Part shown: positions 1 to 10,521 of the stretch, piece after piece
Layout: each line of letters opens with the position of its first letter
How positions within the stretch are numbered: the stretch's first letter is position 1
DNA from: Phycisphaerae bacterium
GTDB lineage: Bacteria > Planctomycetota > Phycisphaerae > Sedimentisphaerales > Anaerobacaceae
Assembly: GCA_012744475.1 (NCBI GenBank)
Contig: JAAYBV010000004.1
Span: 1-46,329, forward strand
Direction of reading: 5' to 3'
Length of the DNA stretch: 46,329 nt
Position numbers and translations under genes: made by a program
Notes under the pieces: model-generated
Databases searched by the model: none
Told to the model about the DNA's origin: nothing
The model's input: only the letters and a program-made list of their open reading frames with translations

Positions 1-194
1 ACTGAAACACTCTGACGGCGGTTCGTACAGCTTTCCCATCGGGGAGATTCCCTGTCCACGGTTCATCGTGGTCGGGGTACGCGCGTCGTCAGCGGATGGG
101 ATTACCGTGCCACACGGGTAGTGCGGCATGGGCCGGGATCGTCCCTCGCACGTCCCCGGCCCCTTGAAGGAGACCCGCGAGAGGGAGTCACAAC

Positions 195-971
195 ATGGCA
201 GAACGCAGGACACAACACAGTGAATGCAGCAGGAACCACCAAGGTGCCCAGGGGCGCAGAGGGTCGTCCTTTCTGGCGGCTCTGCTGATCCTCGGCGGCG
301 GTATGCTTTGCAGCCGATCCATCGCTTCGCCGTCGGGCCTCAACAACATTCCGACCACGGACACGGCGGCGGTCAAGACCTTCGTGTTGCAGGGTTGGGG
401 CGGGTTTGGCAACGGGCAGGGCCCCGATTGGTGGACCGGATTCAAGTTCGGGCTCGTTGAGGGGCTTGAACTCGGCGCCGACTGGGACGCCGACGGTGAC
501 CCCGCCCGCCACGTTCAGTTCCAGGGCAAGTATGCGATCAACCTCAATGACGCAGGCACGCGCGTGGCTGCCGGCGTCGCGAATGTCTCCGACGACAGGG
601 ACCGCAACGGCGACTGCTTCCCCTATGCCGTGATCACGCAGGACTTCAATGGCTTGTTCCGGGTCCACCTGGGCTATGACTTCCAGGAGGACAACGAGGG
701 CGCGTTCGGCGGCATCGACCACACGTTCGACCTGATGGATCGCGACGTCATGCTGTGCGGCGATGCGATCCAGGTGAACGACGGCGACGACTGGCTCCTG
801 GCGCCGGGAATCAAGTTCGGCCTGGCCCCGAGAGCCGCAGAGGGCCAGACCTCGTCCGGGCTGAATAAGCTGCTGGAGCATTTCGTGTTCGAGTCGTGGG
901 TGACGTTCCCCACACAGGACGATGCGGAAGAGGTCTTCGTGGCCAAGCTGAACCTTGTCCTGAACTTCTGA
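195..971 (+). CDS. Secreted or outer-membrane hypothetical protein
   Basis: This is a 258-residue protein that I do not recognise. Residues ~25-44 form a hydrophobic segment (SFLAALLILGGGMLCSRSIA) preceded by a basic stretch, which fits a signal peptide. The mature part is rich in Gly and Asp and has alternating aromatic/polar segments (GFKFGLVEGLELGADWD, FRVHLGYDF, FVAKLNLVLNF). The last residue is Phe, which is common in outer-membrane beta-barrels, so a small barrel or beta-sandwich is plausible; that is inference. The start is supported by GGGAG about 8 bases upstream of the ATG. It lies 46 bases before the CcdA-like gene on the same strand and may be co-transcribed with it. Confidence 0.6.
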   Translation: MAERRTQHSECSRNHQGAQGRRGSSFLAALLILGGGMLCSRSIASPSGLNNIPTTDTAAVKTFVLQGWGGFGNGQGPDWWTGFKFGLVEGLELGADWDADGDPARHVQFQGKYAINLNDAGTRVAAGVANVSDDRDRNGDCFPYAVITQDFNGLFRVHLGYDFQEDNEGAFGGIDHTFDLMDRDVMLCGDAIQVNDGDDWLLAPGIKFGLAPRAAEGQTSSGLNKLLEHFVFESWVTFPTQDDAEEVFVAKLNLVLNF

Positions 972-1017
972 TTGCGTGCTATGGTGGACAGGATCAAGAT
1001 CTCAGGCAGGAATCTCC

Positions 1018-1746
1018 GTGGTCTGGTATGACGCGATGCTGCATCGAATGGCGGAATGGCTGTCCGTTCAGGACATCAGCCTGGCCGCCTATCCGCTGGT
1101 GTTCTTCGGCGGGTTACTGACGAACTTCTGTCCGTGCAACCTGGTGCTGTTGCCCATGGTGATCGGCTGCGTCGGCGGTTTCTCCCGCCGCAAACAGCGT
1201 GGGCGGGCGGTGCTCTTCAGCGCCGTGTTCGCGGCGGGAATCGTGCTCACGCTGTGCGTCATGGGAGCGATGGCCTCCGTCGTTGGCGCTATCCTGGCTC
1301 CGGCCCGCACGGCGTGCTTGTGGCTCCTGGCGATTGTCACTGTGGTGATGGGCCTGTTTTGCCTCAGGGTGATCCGATTTCGCCTGCCCGGATTGGACAA
1401 GGACAAGATGCCTGTGACGAACCTGAGAAGCAAGGGCCTCTGGGGCGCGTTTCTGATGGGCCTGGCGGCCGGGGTCGTGGCCACGCCGTGCACGACGCCG
1501 GTGCTGGCCGTGATTCTCGCCTACGTGGCCGTGAAAGCCAGACTGCTTTACGGCATGAGCATGCTGTTCGTCTACGCGCTGGGGTTCGTCGTGCCGCTGC
1601 TGCTGACCGGCGTGTTCACGGGGTTCCTCATGGGACTCAAGAAGCTGGAAGATCGCACGGGATACCGCACCTGGATCGCCCGCGGCAGCGGCGTGTTGTT
1701 GATCGCGTTTGGATTGTATGTGATGAAGGTCGCTATCTGGGGATGA
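1018..1746 (+). CDS. CcdA/DsbD-like thiol:disulfide transport membrane protein
   Basis: This is a polytopic protein of about 242 residues with six predicted membrane segments. Two Cys-Pro sites sit in equivalent halves: FCPCNLVLLP in the first and ATPCTTPVLA in the second. These match the paired redox cysteines of the CcdA/DsbD transmembrane domain, which moves electrons from cytoplasmic thioredoxin to periplasmic thiols. The first site is CPC rather than the usual SPC. I chose the GTG at 1018 because CAGGAA lies just upstream; an in-frame GTG at 976 and an ATG at 1036 are alternatives. The next gene begins 24 bases after the stop, and a thioredoxin-like protein lies further down the cluster, which supports a periplasmic redox role. 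Confidence 0.8.
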   Translation: MVWYDAMLHRMAEWLSVQDISLAAYPLVFFGGLLTNFCPCNLVLLPMVIGCVGGFSRRKQRGRAVLFSAVFAAGIVLTLCVMGAMASVVGAILAPARTACLWLLAIVTVVMGLFCLRVIRFRLPGLDKDKMPVTNLRSKGLWGAFLMGLAAGVVATPCTTPVLAVILAYVAVKARLLYGMSMLFVYALGFVVPLLLTGVFTGFLMGLKKLEDRTGYRTWIARGSGVLLIAFGLYVMKVAIWG

Positions 1747-1769
1747 AATCAGAGAAAGGGAGACTGACA

Positions 1770-3635
1770 ATGAAGAGGATGAAATGGATCGAAGTCGGGT
1801 GGGCGGTTCTGGCTTTGGCCGCCGTGGGAGCCCGAGGCGCGGAGTATCGCAACGAACTCAAGGCGCCTCAGAAGGCGCTGGTGCTCACGCTCGAACGAGA
1901 GCAATGGCAGGCGTTGGTCGCCGCCTGCGCGGCCCCGGCCTTCTACAACAGCGACGGTGCTGTGCCGCTGATCTACAGCGACGGGACGGAGGGACGCGAG
2001 ATCGCGATGCCCCACGACACGATGAGTGTCAAAGACCTTGGGAACGACGCCGCGGCGGCTACGGCAAAACTGGCCGCCCGGTATTGGACCAAGGCCGAAC
2101 GCGTGTTCGTGGTCGAGACCTATGAGCAGGCGCTCTGGGTAACGCCCAGCGCCGCGCTTCTGTCGGCGCCCATTCTGGTTGCGCCGGACAAAGCGACGCT
2201 GAATGCCCTCGGCGTCCGGCAGGCTGTCGTGGTCGGCGCCTGGAAACCCGTCGGCGCCGAGGCGGTCCGCCTCGCGGACAAGCAGGCCGTTTGGAAGCAT
2301 CATCTCGGACTCTTGGCCGCCCAAGGCAAGAAGTGCGACTACATCGTGATGACCAATCCCCACGACGCCGACGACAAGCTCAACCCGAACGTGCAATGGC
2401 CGTATCTGTCCCTGGCCGCGGCGCCGTTGGCCGCCTACCGGCAGGCCATCGTTCAGACCGGCAACTACACCGGCGACCGCCAGCGTCTGCACGCGCTGGG
2501 CGTCAGCCTCGGCGACGCCGGAGACCGGGCCAGGTACGAGTACGTCAGGCCGAGCATGCAGCGGGTCAAGGATGAGTCCTACGCCGCCGGCAAGTTCCTG
2601 GCAGACAACGGTGGGGATCCCAAATTCCTGGCCATGGTGGGCGGGTCCATCGAGCTGCCGCACTACATCATCGACCTGCACACGAGCTATGTGTACTGGA
2701 ACATCTCCATCGACTACGTCCCGGCCGACACGCCGTACGCCACGTTTCGCAATGACGTGGATTTCAAGCGATTCGTCAAGCCCGACCTCGGCGTCGGCCG
2801 AATCATGGCCGACAGCGTCCAGGACGCCACGATGCAACTGGTCAAGACGTTCTTCCGCAAGGAGTACCTGCCCGGCGGCAAGTACGCCGACCTGGCGCCT
2901 GCCGGCTGGGAGAAGAAAGCGGTCGTCTACGACGGCCACCGGCTGAACCAGCCCGATGAGGGCGGTCCCGACGCCTCGCCCAACGAGCCGTTCCACCCCG
3001 CCAACGAAGTCCTTGCGGAGTTCGCCAAGGCGGTTCCGACAGCCGACTACGTCTTTCCTCGCGACGAGACCAAGAAAGACAGCAAAGGCCCCACGGCTCC
3101 CGAACTGTTCGCGGCCACGAGCCCGTACGGCTTCGTACAGTACCTTGCCCACGGCGATCCGCCCTACATGCGGATTGAGGCCGGCCGGACCGGAAGAGAC
3201 ATGAAGAATTACATGGCAACGGGACCGGAATTCCGCAAGCAGCTCAACTTCCAGGCCCCGACGGTCGCCTACGTCATCGGCTGCAACGTCGGCTGCGTGC
3301 TGGCGCCGTTCAAGAGCAACGACGAGTTCCTGCCCACCTCTGCGATTCACGCCGGCGCGATGGCGTTTCTGGCGCCGAACAAGTGCCAGGCCATCTGCTT
3401 CTGGCGATTCGCCCCCAAGGGTCCCGGCGCGGATCAGTGCTTCCTGTTCTGGGAGAACGCCCTGACCAAGAAGATGCCTCTGGGGCTGGCCCTGAACGAG
3501 GCCAAGTGGCAAGGGTATGTGAACTGGAAGGATCGTCAGTTCGCGGGCGACCGAGGCAAGGACTCGGACAACGCGATCGAAGTCGATATGCCGTCGCTGG
3601 TGCTCTTCGGCGACCCGGCATTGCGGCTGGATTGA
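1770..3635 (+). CDS. Gingipain-like C25 family cysteine peptidase, secreted
   Basis: This 621-residue protein has an N-terminal signal peptide (hydrophobic VGWAVLALAAVGARGA). The C-terminal half looks like the caspase-like fold of peptidase family C25: a His-Gly pair in QYLAHGDPP (His ~461), then a strand ending in Cys in VIGCNVGC (Cys ~505 and ~509), and a terminal VLFGDPALRL, a motif usual at the end of C25 domains. His then Cys is the catalytic order in gingipains. The start ATG at 1770 follows GAAAGGGAG. It sits directly after the CcdA-like gene and is followed by a strong hairpin. The substrate is unknown. The family call is by motif and overall pattern. Confidence 0.72.
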   Translation: MKRMKWIEVGWAVLALAAVGARGAEYRNELKAPQKALVLTLEREQWQALVAACAAPAFYNSDGAVPLIYSDGTEGREIAMPHDTMSVKDLGNDAAAATAKLAARYWTKAERVFVVETYEQALWVTPSAALLSAPILVAPDKATLNALGVRQAVVVGAWKPVGAEAVRLADKQAVWKHHLGLLAAQGKKCDYIVMTNPHDADDKLNPNVQWPYLSLAAAPLAAYRQAIVQTGNYTGDRQRLHALGVSLGDAGDRARYEYVRPSMQRVKDESYAAGKFLADNGGDPKFLAMVGGSIELPHYIIDLHTSYVYWNISIDYVPADTPYATFRNDVDFKRFVKPDLGVGRIMADSVQDATMQLVKTFFRKEYLPGGKYADLAPAGWEKKAVVYDGHRLNQPDEGGPDASPNEPFHPANEVLAEFAKAVPTADYVFPRDETKKDSKGPTAPELFAATSPYGFVQYLAHGDPPYMRIEAGRTGRDMKNYMATGPEFRKQLNFQAPTVAYVIGCNVGCVLAPFKSNDEFLPTSAIHAGAMAFLAPNKCQAICFWRFAPKGPGADQCFLFWENALTKKMPLGLALNEAKWQGYVNWKDRQFAGDRGKDSDNAIEVDMPSLVLFGDPALRLD

Positions 3636-3657
3636 GCAACGCAAGACTTCCCTGAAA

Positions 3658-3706
3658 GCGTCCGTCAACGGTCTGCGCTCAGGGCCGTTGACGGACGCGT
3701 TTTCTC
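3658..3706 (+). terminator. Rho-independent-like terminator after the C25 peptidase gene
   Basis: There is a perfect 14-bp inverted repeat (GCGTCCGTCAACGG / CCGTTGACGGACGC) with a 13-base loop, followed by GTTTTCTC. It starts 22 bases after the peptidase stop and ends about 17 bases before the next start, so it probably terminates or attenuates transcription between the two genes. Confidence 0.75.
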
Positions 3707-3722
3707 GACTACAGTGGTCCGG

Positions 3723-4979
3723 ATGGATATGACCAGGTGGCTATCTTATCTGCATGTCTTCCTCGTGGGCTGGACCCTGGCCGCACAGGCCTGTGGTGGC
3801 GAGCTGGCCGCCGCGTCCGCCGGGACGCCGGTCCACTGGAATTGCTTCCGCGGCCCATTGTGCGGCGTCTCGCCGTGGGACAACGCTCCGGTGGCGTGGG
3901 ATGGCCCGACGGGCAAAGGTGTCCGCTGGAAGACCCCGCTGAAGATCCCTGGCGTCAGTTCCCCCGTGCTGTGGGGCGACCGCCTGTTCATCACCGAAGC
4001 CGACGACAGGGAACGCGCCGTGTTGGCCTTCGACGCCCGCGACGGCAAGTTGCTCTGGCGACGGGTGGTGGCGGACGGTGGCGAAGGCGCGCCGCTGCCG
4101 GCGGTGTCGGACTACGGCCTGGCTATGCCGACCGCAACCTGCGACGCCAACGGCGTGTACACGCTCTTCGGGACCGGCGATCTTGGCGCGTTCTCCCTCG
4201 ACGGCGAACCCCAATGGCGGATGTTCTTGAAGCGTCCGATTCTCGGCTACGGCTTCGCCTCCTCGCCGTGCGCTGTCAACCATCTGCTCTGCGTGCAATA
4301 CGATCACCATGCCAGCGGCCGCGTGTTCGCCGTCGACACCGCCACGGGCAAGATCATCTGGGACCGGGAGCGGTCGCGCGGGGCGTCGTGGTCGTCGCTG
4401 ATGATCGTACCGGATGTTGACGGGAAACCGCTGGTGGTGGCCAACGCCAACGGCTCGACCACCGCCTACGACCTGACCGGCGAAATGGCGTGGGACGTGG
4501 ACGGCGCCACCGGCGAAGTCGCTCCCTCTCCCGCTTGGTGGGACGGGCGAGTCTACGCGGTCAACGTCGGGTCGCGTCTGTACTGTCACCGGGTCCATGG
4601 GACCGTAGAGCAGCTCTGGGATTATGTCGGGCGATTGAGCGAGACCGCCAGCCCGGTCGCCGTCGACGGACTACTCTTCATGACCAACGCCAACGGCTTT
4701 TTCACCTGTCTCGACGCGACCACCGGCGAGAGGGTCTGGACCGAAAGAATCGCCGGCGGCTACGCGTCGCTGTTGTCCAGCGGCGGCCGGATCTACGCGC
4801 TGGCCCGCAACGGCACGATGCAGATCGTCGCCGCCGAACGCACCTATCGTCCGATCGCCACCTGCGCCCTCGGCGAGGACGCGGACGCCACACCGGCCAT
4901 GACCGCCGACGGCCGCATGTTCATCCGTGGCAGCAAGCATCTTTGGTGCATCGATGGCAAGACCCCAGGAGAACCATGA
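3723..4979 (+). CDS. PQQ-like beta-propeller protein, secreted
   Basis: This 418-residue protein begins with a signal peptide (hydrophobic residues ~8-24). The rest is a series of PQQ/WD-type beta-propeller blades: repeated strand pairs such as VLAFDARDGKLLWRR, VFAVDTATGKIIWDRE and FTCLDATTGERVWTER, each with the A-x-D-x-x-T/D-G-x-x-x-W pattern of this repeat. The N-terminal WNCFRGP fits the FRGP motif common at the start of planctomycete outer-membrane-assembly-like propellers. No dehydrogenase catalytic set was recognised, so this is more likely a binding or scaffold propeller than a quinoprotein enzyme. The start is ATG 3723 or 3729. Its stop overlaps the next start (ATGA), so the two are translationally coupled. 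Confidence 0.8.
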   Translation: MDMTRWLSYLHVFLVGWTLAAQACGGELAAASAGTPVHWNCFRGPLCGVSPWDNAPVAWDGPTGKGVRWKTPLKIPGVSSPVLWGDRLFITEADDRERAVLAFDARDGKLLWRRVVADGGEGAPLPAVSDYGLAMPTATCDANGVYTLFGTGDLGAFSLDGEPQWRMFLKRPILGYGFASSPCAVNHLLCVQYDHHASGRVFAVDTATGKIIWDRERSRGASWSSLMIVPDVDGKPLVVANANGSTTAYDLTGEMAWDVDGATGEVAPSPAWWDGRVYAVNVGSRLYCHRVHGTVEQLWDYVGRLSETASPVAVDGLLFMTNANGFFTCLDATTGERVWTERIAGGYASLLSSGGRIYALARNGTMQIVAAERTYRPIATCALGEDADATPAMTADGRMFIRGSKHLWCIDGKTPGEP

Positions 4980-6715
4980 TGAACACTCAACATGCGCGGA
5001 TCGCTGAAGCCCTCACGCTGTCGATACTCGTGGCTCTGTCGTTCGCGCCTGCGGCGTCGGCCGCCGAGGAGGGCGCCTTCTTCGGCGCCCACATGTTGCA
5101 GCCGAGGATCGAGGCAGCGCCGGCTGCGGATGGCCTGCTCGATCTGACCTGCACTGTACCCCTGATCGGCGGCTGCTGCTTCCCTTTAACCAGTCACAGG
5201 ATCGCCGCTGCGCTTACGGCTCCGGCGGGAATCACCGTCATCAGCGGGCCTGAGCCTGCGAGCTATGACGCTATCGAGGCGCCGGTCAGCGGCACGCCCA
5301 AAGCCTTCGCAACCTTCCGCTGGCGAGTGAAACGCGAGAACCCCGACGCGGAAACCTCGCTGACCATCACCGTCGATAGTGCCGACTCCGGCCAGGTGAA
5401 GGCGACCTATGCCCTCGGCCGACCGGCGACCTGCAAGGTCAGCGGTCCGCAACTGCCGGAGTCTCTGCCGCTCGGAGAGGTCCTGCCTCTGACCGTCGAC
5501 GCATCATGCCTGGACGACAATCACTTCGTGCAGACGGTCCGTTTCTGGTACAGCACGGAGATCCCCACAAACGCCGAGGCGGTGGAAATGCCGGAGGACC
5601 TGGCCTCGCAAGGTATCTTCCGATTCACTGAGGGTGGCCGGCGTCTCATGGTGCAAGGACAGCCGGTGGAGCTTGCTCGCAAATACGAACCGACCACCTG
5701 GTACGGCACACTCCCGGCCCAGACACAGGGACCGCTCTACGGCGTGGCCGTGGCTGTGGACGACACAGGTCGGGCGACCTGCGGTCCTGTTGTGCGGAGC
5801 GTCGCACCGGGTCAGCCTGCTGCAAGCGAAGTCGAGCCGACCACCGCCGTGGCGTCGAAACCGACGACTCGCGGCCCGGCGTGGTGGACTCTGACAGGGA
5901 TCGCCGCACTGGCGGCCTGCGCCGCGTGCGTGGCCCTCATGGTGCGTCGCCGTGGTACGGCGCTTGCGGCCTTCGCGGCCACGCTGATCGTTGTTGCTTC
6001 ACTTGTCGCCCTCAGCCGGATGCGTGGAACTCCTGCCTCGTCGCACGAAACCTCTCTCGGTTACCCCACGGACAGTTCCGTCGTACTCTATCTCTTTCTC
6101 GATCGAGGCGATGCGTCGCGTCAACTGGCCCAGCAGATCGAGACCTATCGCACCGCGGCGCCGCACCGCATCCACCTGCTCAGTTTTGTCGAGGGAGTCA
6201 CGCCACAGGCGATCCTGGCGGCCCAGCGCGATCGCTTCCAGGTGACGCAGATTCCGGCGGTCGTCCTGGACGCCCGCACCCTGATCGACGGCGCCAACGC
6301 GATCACCATACCTGGGACCCTGGACCGCTGCCTCGCCAAGCCGCCGGCACGCCTGAGCATGGAGATGCACGGCGGCGTCATCGCCGGCCGAGAACTATCC
6401 CTGGGTTTTCTCATGTGTAATCACGGCGTCGACCACGAGGTCAGGGGCAGCACGACGATGTTCGCTTACGAAAGCGGCGTGCCGATGGATGGATGGTCCT
6501 GCGACCGCGTCGCGCGAGGGGAAGTCGCCGAAGGCCGGCCCTACGCCATCCCCTCGGGCAAGTGCCAGGCTCCCCTGATGCTCAAGTGGTCGGTCCCTGC
6601 CGGCATGAATCCGACGCACGTCGGAGCCTTGACCATCGTCTTCGACGAACAAGGCCGTCCCATCGATTCGATCTGTACGGAGAAGCCTTGCACTCGATTC
6701 GGAGTGTGCGGTTGA
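4976..6715 (+). CDS. Membrane-anchored protein with thioredoxin-like region
   Basis: This 579-residue protein is not a family I recognise. It has a signal peptide (residues ~10-30), a cysteine-bearing extracytoplasmic region (LIGGCCFPL at ~64-71), two adjacent membrane segments (~303-323 and ~328-347), then residues ~366-455 that look like a thioredoxin fold: strand VVLYLFLDRGDAS, helix, strand HLLSFVEG, and a cis-Pro-like TQIPAVVLD. The usual CxxC is absent from the expected site, so it is probably not a classical oxidoreductase. The C-terminus is Cys-rich (SICTEKPCTRFGVCG). It overlaps the propeller gene by 4 bases. With the CcdA-like gene upstream, a role in periplasmic thiol chemistry is possible but unproven. 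Confidence 0.6.
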   Translation: MMNTQHARIAEALTLSILVALSFAPAASAAEEGAFFGAHMLQPRIEAAPAADGLLDLTCTVPLIGGCCFPLTSHRIAAALTAPAGITVISGPEPASYDAIEAPVSGTPKAFATFRWRVKRENPDAETSLTITVDSADSGQVKATYALGRPATCKVSGPQLPESLPLGEVLPLTVDASCLDDNHFVQTVRFWYSTEIPTNAEAVEMPEDLASQGIFRFTEGGRRLMVQGQPVELARKYEPTTWYGTLPAQTQGPLYGVAVAVDDTGRATCGPVVRSVAPGQPAASEVEPTTAVASKPTTRGPAWWTLTGIAALAACAACVALMVRRRGTALAAFAATLIVVASLVALSRMRGTPASSHETSLGYPTDSSVVLYLFLDRGDASRQLAQQIETYRTAAPHRIHLLSFVEGVTPQAILAAQRDRFQVTQIPAVVLDARTLIDGANAITIPGTLDRCLAKPPARLSMEMHGGVIAGRELSLGFLMCNHGVDHEVRGSTTMFAYESGVPMDGWSCDRVARGEVAEGRPYAIPSGKCQAPLMLKWSVPAGMNPTHVGALTIVFDEQGRPIDSICTEKPCTRFGVCG

Positions 6716-7026
6716 TCTCGCAGGGCTGATTCCACATAGACTCGCAGGGTTGTGCTATGCACACCAAGGCCATCGCGCGATGAGGAAGGCGTGCGGTGCA
6801 CACTCTACGGCCGATTCAGCCGCATGGGCGCCAAACCTGCCCATCCCACGTCGCTGACCGCGAACGAGGGTTCTGTGTTCAGGGCGGCAATATGGAGTGG
6901 ACAGAGGCGGGGCGGGGCGGTAAGATCGTCGTCGGTTCGGCCTTTGCATCCCCAGCAGCACGGGCCGGTTGTGCGCGGATCTGGCCGTACCCTACGGCAC
7001 CCCAAGAGCTTTGAGTGATTGGAGTT
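6716..7026. other. 311-bp non-coding gap with repeat remnants upstream of glnS
   Basis: No gene was seen here. The gap has a direct repeat of CTCGCAGGG(C/T)TG (~6717 and ~6740), two copies related to the GTGTGCA/TGCACAC palindrome family (see 6752-6808), and a short inverted GCCGTA-CCC-TACGGC (6984-6998) that contains the CCCTACGG end shared by the palindrome families. No clear promoter for glnS could be assigned. Confidence 0.5.
6752..6808. repeat. GTGTGCA-type palindrome remnants (family H)
   Basis: The stretch has TGTGCTATGCACACC and, about 30 bases on, GTGCGGTGCACACTCTACG. Both resemble the copy at 17409-17429, where the arms are GGTGTGCA and TGCACACCCTACG. The CTACG end is also shared with the GTAGGGGCGAAT palindromes. 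Confidence 0.5.
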
Positions 7027-8786
<1,760 letters not shown>

Positions 8787-8790
<4 letters not shown>

Positions 8791-9179
8791 TGGCCGGCGT
8801 CTCCCGAAGCGGCAAGACACCGCTGAGCATGTACCTGGGCGTTCCGGGCTGGAAGGTGGCCAACGTTCCCGTGATCGTGGACCTGCCGCTGCCTGCGGAA
8901 TTGCTCCGGATCGATCGCGGTCGCGTTTTCGGGCTCGACATCGACTAGAAGCGGCTCGTTCACCACCGGCGACATCGCCAGCAGCGCAGAGGCCTGACCG
9001 GTCCTGGCGCCTACACGGACCCGAAGATCGTTCTCGATGAGGTGGAAACCGTCCGCGCCCTCTGTCGCCAGCATCGTTTCTCGATGATCGACGTGACCGA
9101 CAAGCCCATTGAGACGACCGCCGACGAGATCATCGAGACGGTGACGCGGCGCTTCGGTGACGGCTCCCGCATGGGGTAG
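8787..9179 (+). pseudogene. ppsR: 5'-truncated ppsR/PPDK-regulator relic with in-frame TAG
   Basis: The reading frame starting at the ATG that overlaps the glnS stop encodes the C-terminal half of a pyruvate, phosphate/water dikinase regulatory protein (DUF299 kinase-pyrophosphorylase). It has the P-loop GVSRSGKTPLSMYLG, then WKVANVPVIVDLPLP, then GLDID, and a TAG at 8946-8948. Without any frame change the family sequence continues (KRLVHHRRHRQQRRGL, AYTDPKIVLDEVE, FSMIDVTDKPIETTADEI) to TAG 9177-9179. The N-terminal ~150 residues of the family are missing because glnS occupies that place. I infer a deletion that fused ppsR to the end of glnS, followed by the nonsense mutation. Confidence 0.82.
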
Positions 9180-9191
9180 ATTGCCTCCGCG

Positions 9192-10001
9192 TTATCCCGG
9201 CCCGAACAGCTCTGTGAACTTACTGCCGATGTCCGGCTGCTCGCACAGGGTCTGGCCGATGAGAACAGCGCGGACGCCGATGCCGATGAGCTTCTCGACG
9301 TCGCGGCGTGTCCGGATGCCGCTCTCGGCAACCACGGGGACATCGTCATCGAGCATGTCCTTGAGCCGGCTGGTCGTGTTCAGATCGACCGCCATGGTCG
9401 TCAGGTCGCGGTTGTTGATGCCGAGAACGCTGTATCGCCCCGCCGGAAAACCGATCAGGCTGCGCACGCGCAGGAGCGTGTCGGCCTGGTGGACCTCCAC
9501 CAGCACGGTCAGCGTCAGTTCCGTCGCCGCAATCACCAGGTCCATCAACTCGCCCGTCGGCAGCGCATCAGCGATCAGCAGGATCGCGTCGGCGCCGGCG
9601 GCACGCGACTCGTACGCCTGCCAGAGGTCCACGATGAAATCCTTTCGCAGGACCGGCAGCGCGACCGCCTGCTTGACCTGCTCGACGTATTCGAGCCGGC
9701 CCTGGAAATACTTCTCGTCGGTCAACACGCTGATCGCATCGGCGCCATACCGCTCATACGTCCTGGCAATCGCCACCGGATCGAAATCGGCGCGGATCAG
9801 TCCCGCCGACGGCGACGCCTTCTTGACCTCGGCGATCACGTTGAGCCCGCGCCGGTTCGCCTTAGTGACCGCCTGGTAGAAGTTGCGGCACTTCGGCAGA
9901 CCGATGATCCGCTCCTTGAGCTGTTCGAGACTGACCTGGGTCCGTCTGTCCCGCACCTCCTGGCGTTTGTCGGCGACGATCTGGTCTAAGATGTTAGCCA
10001 A
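9192..10001 (-). CDS. trpC: Indole-3-glycerol phosphate synthase
   Basis: This 269-residue (beta/alpha)8-barrel enzyme of tryptophan synthesis closes the ring of CdRP to give indole-3-glycerol phosphate. Family motifs are in order: VIAEVKKASPSAGLI (catalytic Glu/Lys and phosphate-site segment), YERYGADAISVLTD, LPVLRKDFIVD (catalytic Lys), VLGINNRDL and PVVAESGI. The length is normal. The gene ends in TAA and is last in a minus-strand run after smpB and the DUF1844 gene, so it is separated from any other trp genes in this window. A GTAGGGG-type palindrome (10027-10054) lies just upstream of its start. Confidence 0.95.
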   Translation of the reverse strand: MANILDQIVADKRQEVRDRRTQVSLEQLKERIIGLPKCRNFYQAVTKANRRGLNVIAEVKKASPSAGLIRADFDPVAIARTYERYGADAISVLTDEKYFQGRLEYVEQVKQAVALPVLRKDFIVDLWQAYESRAAGADAILLIADALPTGELMDLVIAATELTLTVLVEVHQADTLLRVRSLIGFPAGRYSVLGINNRDLTTMAVDLNTTSRLKDMLDDDVPVVAESGIRTRRDVEKLIGIGVRAVLIGQTLCEQPDIGSKFTELFGPG

Positions 10002-10026
10002 TGCAGTCGTGTCCCGTCTGTGACGA

Positions 10027-10054
10027 CAGGAGCGAATGATGGTTCGCCCCTACG
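10027..10054. repeat. GTAGGGG palindrome copy P1, supplies a stop codon
   Basis: This is a degenerate ~28-bp palindrome: CAGGAGCGAATG then GTTCGCCCCTACG. Read on the minus strand, its CCG TAG GGG contains the TAG stop of the DUF1844 gene. Confidence 0.8.
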
Positions 10055-10466
10055 GCTGCGGTCCGCCGGCGGCGGACTCGGCGATCTGCACGAAGCCCAT
10101 GCGCAGCTCGTTCAGCGTGTTCTTGAGCAGTTGCGATTCCTCTGCGGTCAGATTGCCCTTGGTCTTGGCCTGGAGCGTTTCAAGCATATCGATGTTGTAT
10201 CGCGCCATCTCCAGGTCCGGCTCTCTCTGGTCCTGGCCCTTGACCCGCAGCACGCCCAATGCGAACAGCGCCTGGGTCGTCAGCATGTTGATCAGGCTGG
10301 CGAGGTCGCCCTGCGGCAGTGGCCCGGCCGGTTGGCCGATCTCCTCCTCGTCAGCGGCCTTCTGCTTGGCCTTCTCTTCCTTCTCCTTGGCGGCCAGGAT
10401 CTCCTTCTCCTGCTGCGCCTGCTTCTTCCAGTCCTCGTCGATGATGAGTTTCTTCTCTTCCGCCAT
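10050..10466 (-). CDS. DUF1844 family protein
   Basis: This 138-residue cytoplasmic protein has a highly charged, Lys/Glu-rich N-terminal helix (~1-50) followed by the DUF1844 core: LINMLTTQALFALG, then DLEMARYNIDMLETLQ, then TKGNLTAEESQLLKNTLNELR. The family has no assigned function. The start is ATG 10466, preceded on the minus strand by AAGGA at good spacing; the longer reading frame to 10505 runs into a repeat and is unlikely to be used. The TAG stop lies inside palindrome P1, so the native C-terminus may have been changed by insertion of that element. Confidence 0.85.
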   Translation of the reverse strand: MAEEKKLIIDEDWKKQAQQEKEILAAKEKEEKAKQKAADEEEIGQPAGPLPQGDLASLINMLTTQALFALGVLRVKGQDQREPDLEMARYNIDMLETLQAKTKGNLTAEESQLLKNTLNELRMGFVQIAESAAGGPQP

Positions 10467-10492
10467 GCCGGTAATCCTTTTCGAATGGTCCG

Positions 10493-10521
10493 CCCGGGCA
10501 ACCACAGGTTCGCCCCTACGG
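10493..10521. repeat. GTAGGGG palindrome copy P2
   Basis: This is a degenerate copy between smpB and the DUF1844 gene: CGGGCAACC, spacer, GGTTCGCCCCTACGG. It begins immediately after the smpB stop codon. Confidence 0.7.

Noticed and set aside
1-194. Riboswitch or RNA gene at the window start
   Set aside because: Short inverted segments are present but no known riboswitch core or tRNA features could be recognised, and the region is cut by the window edge.
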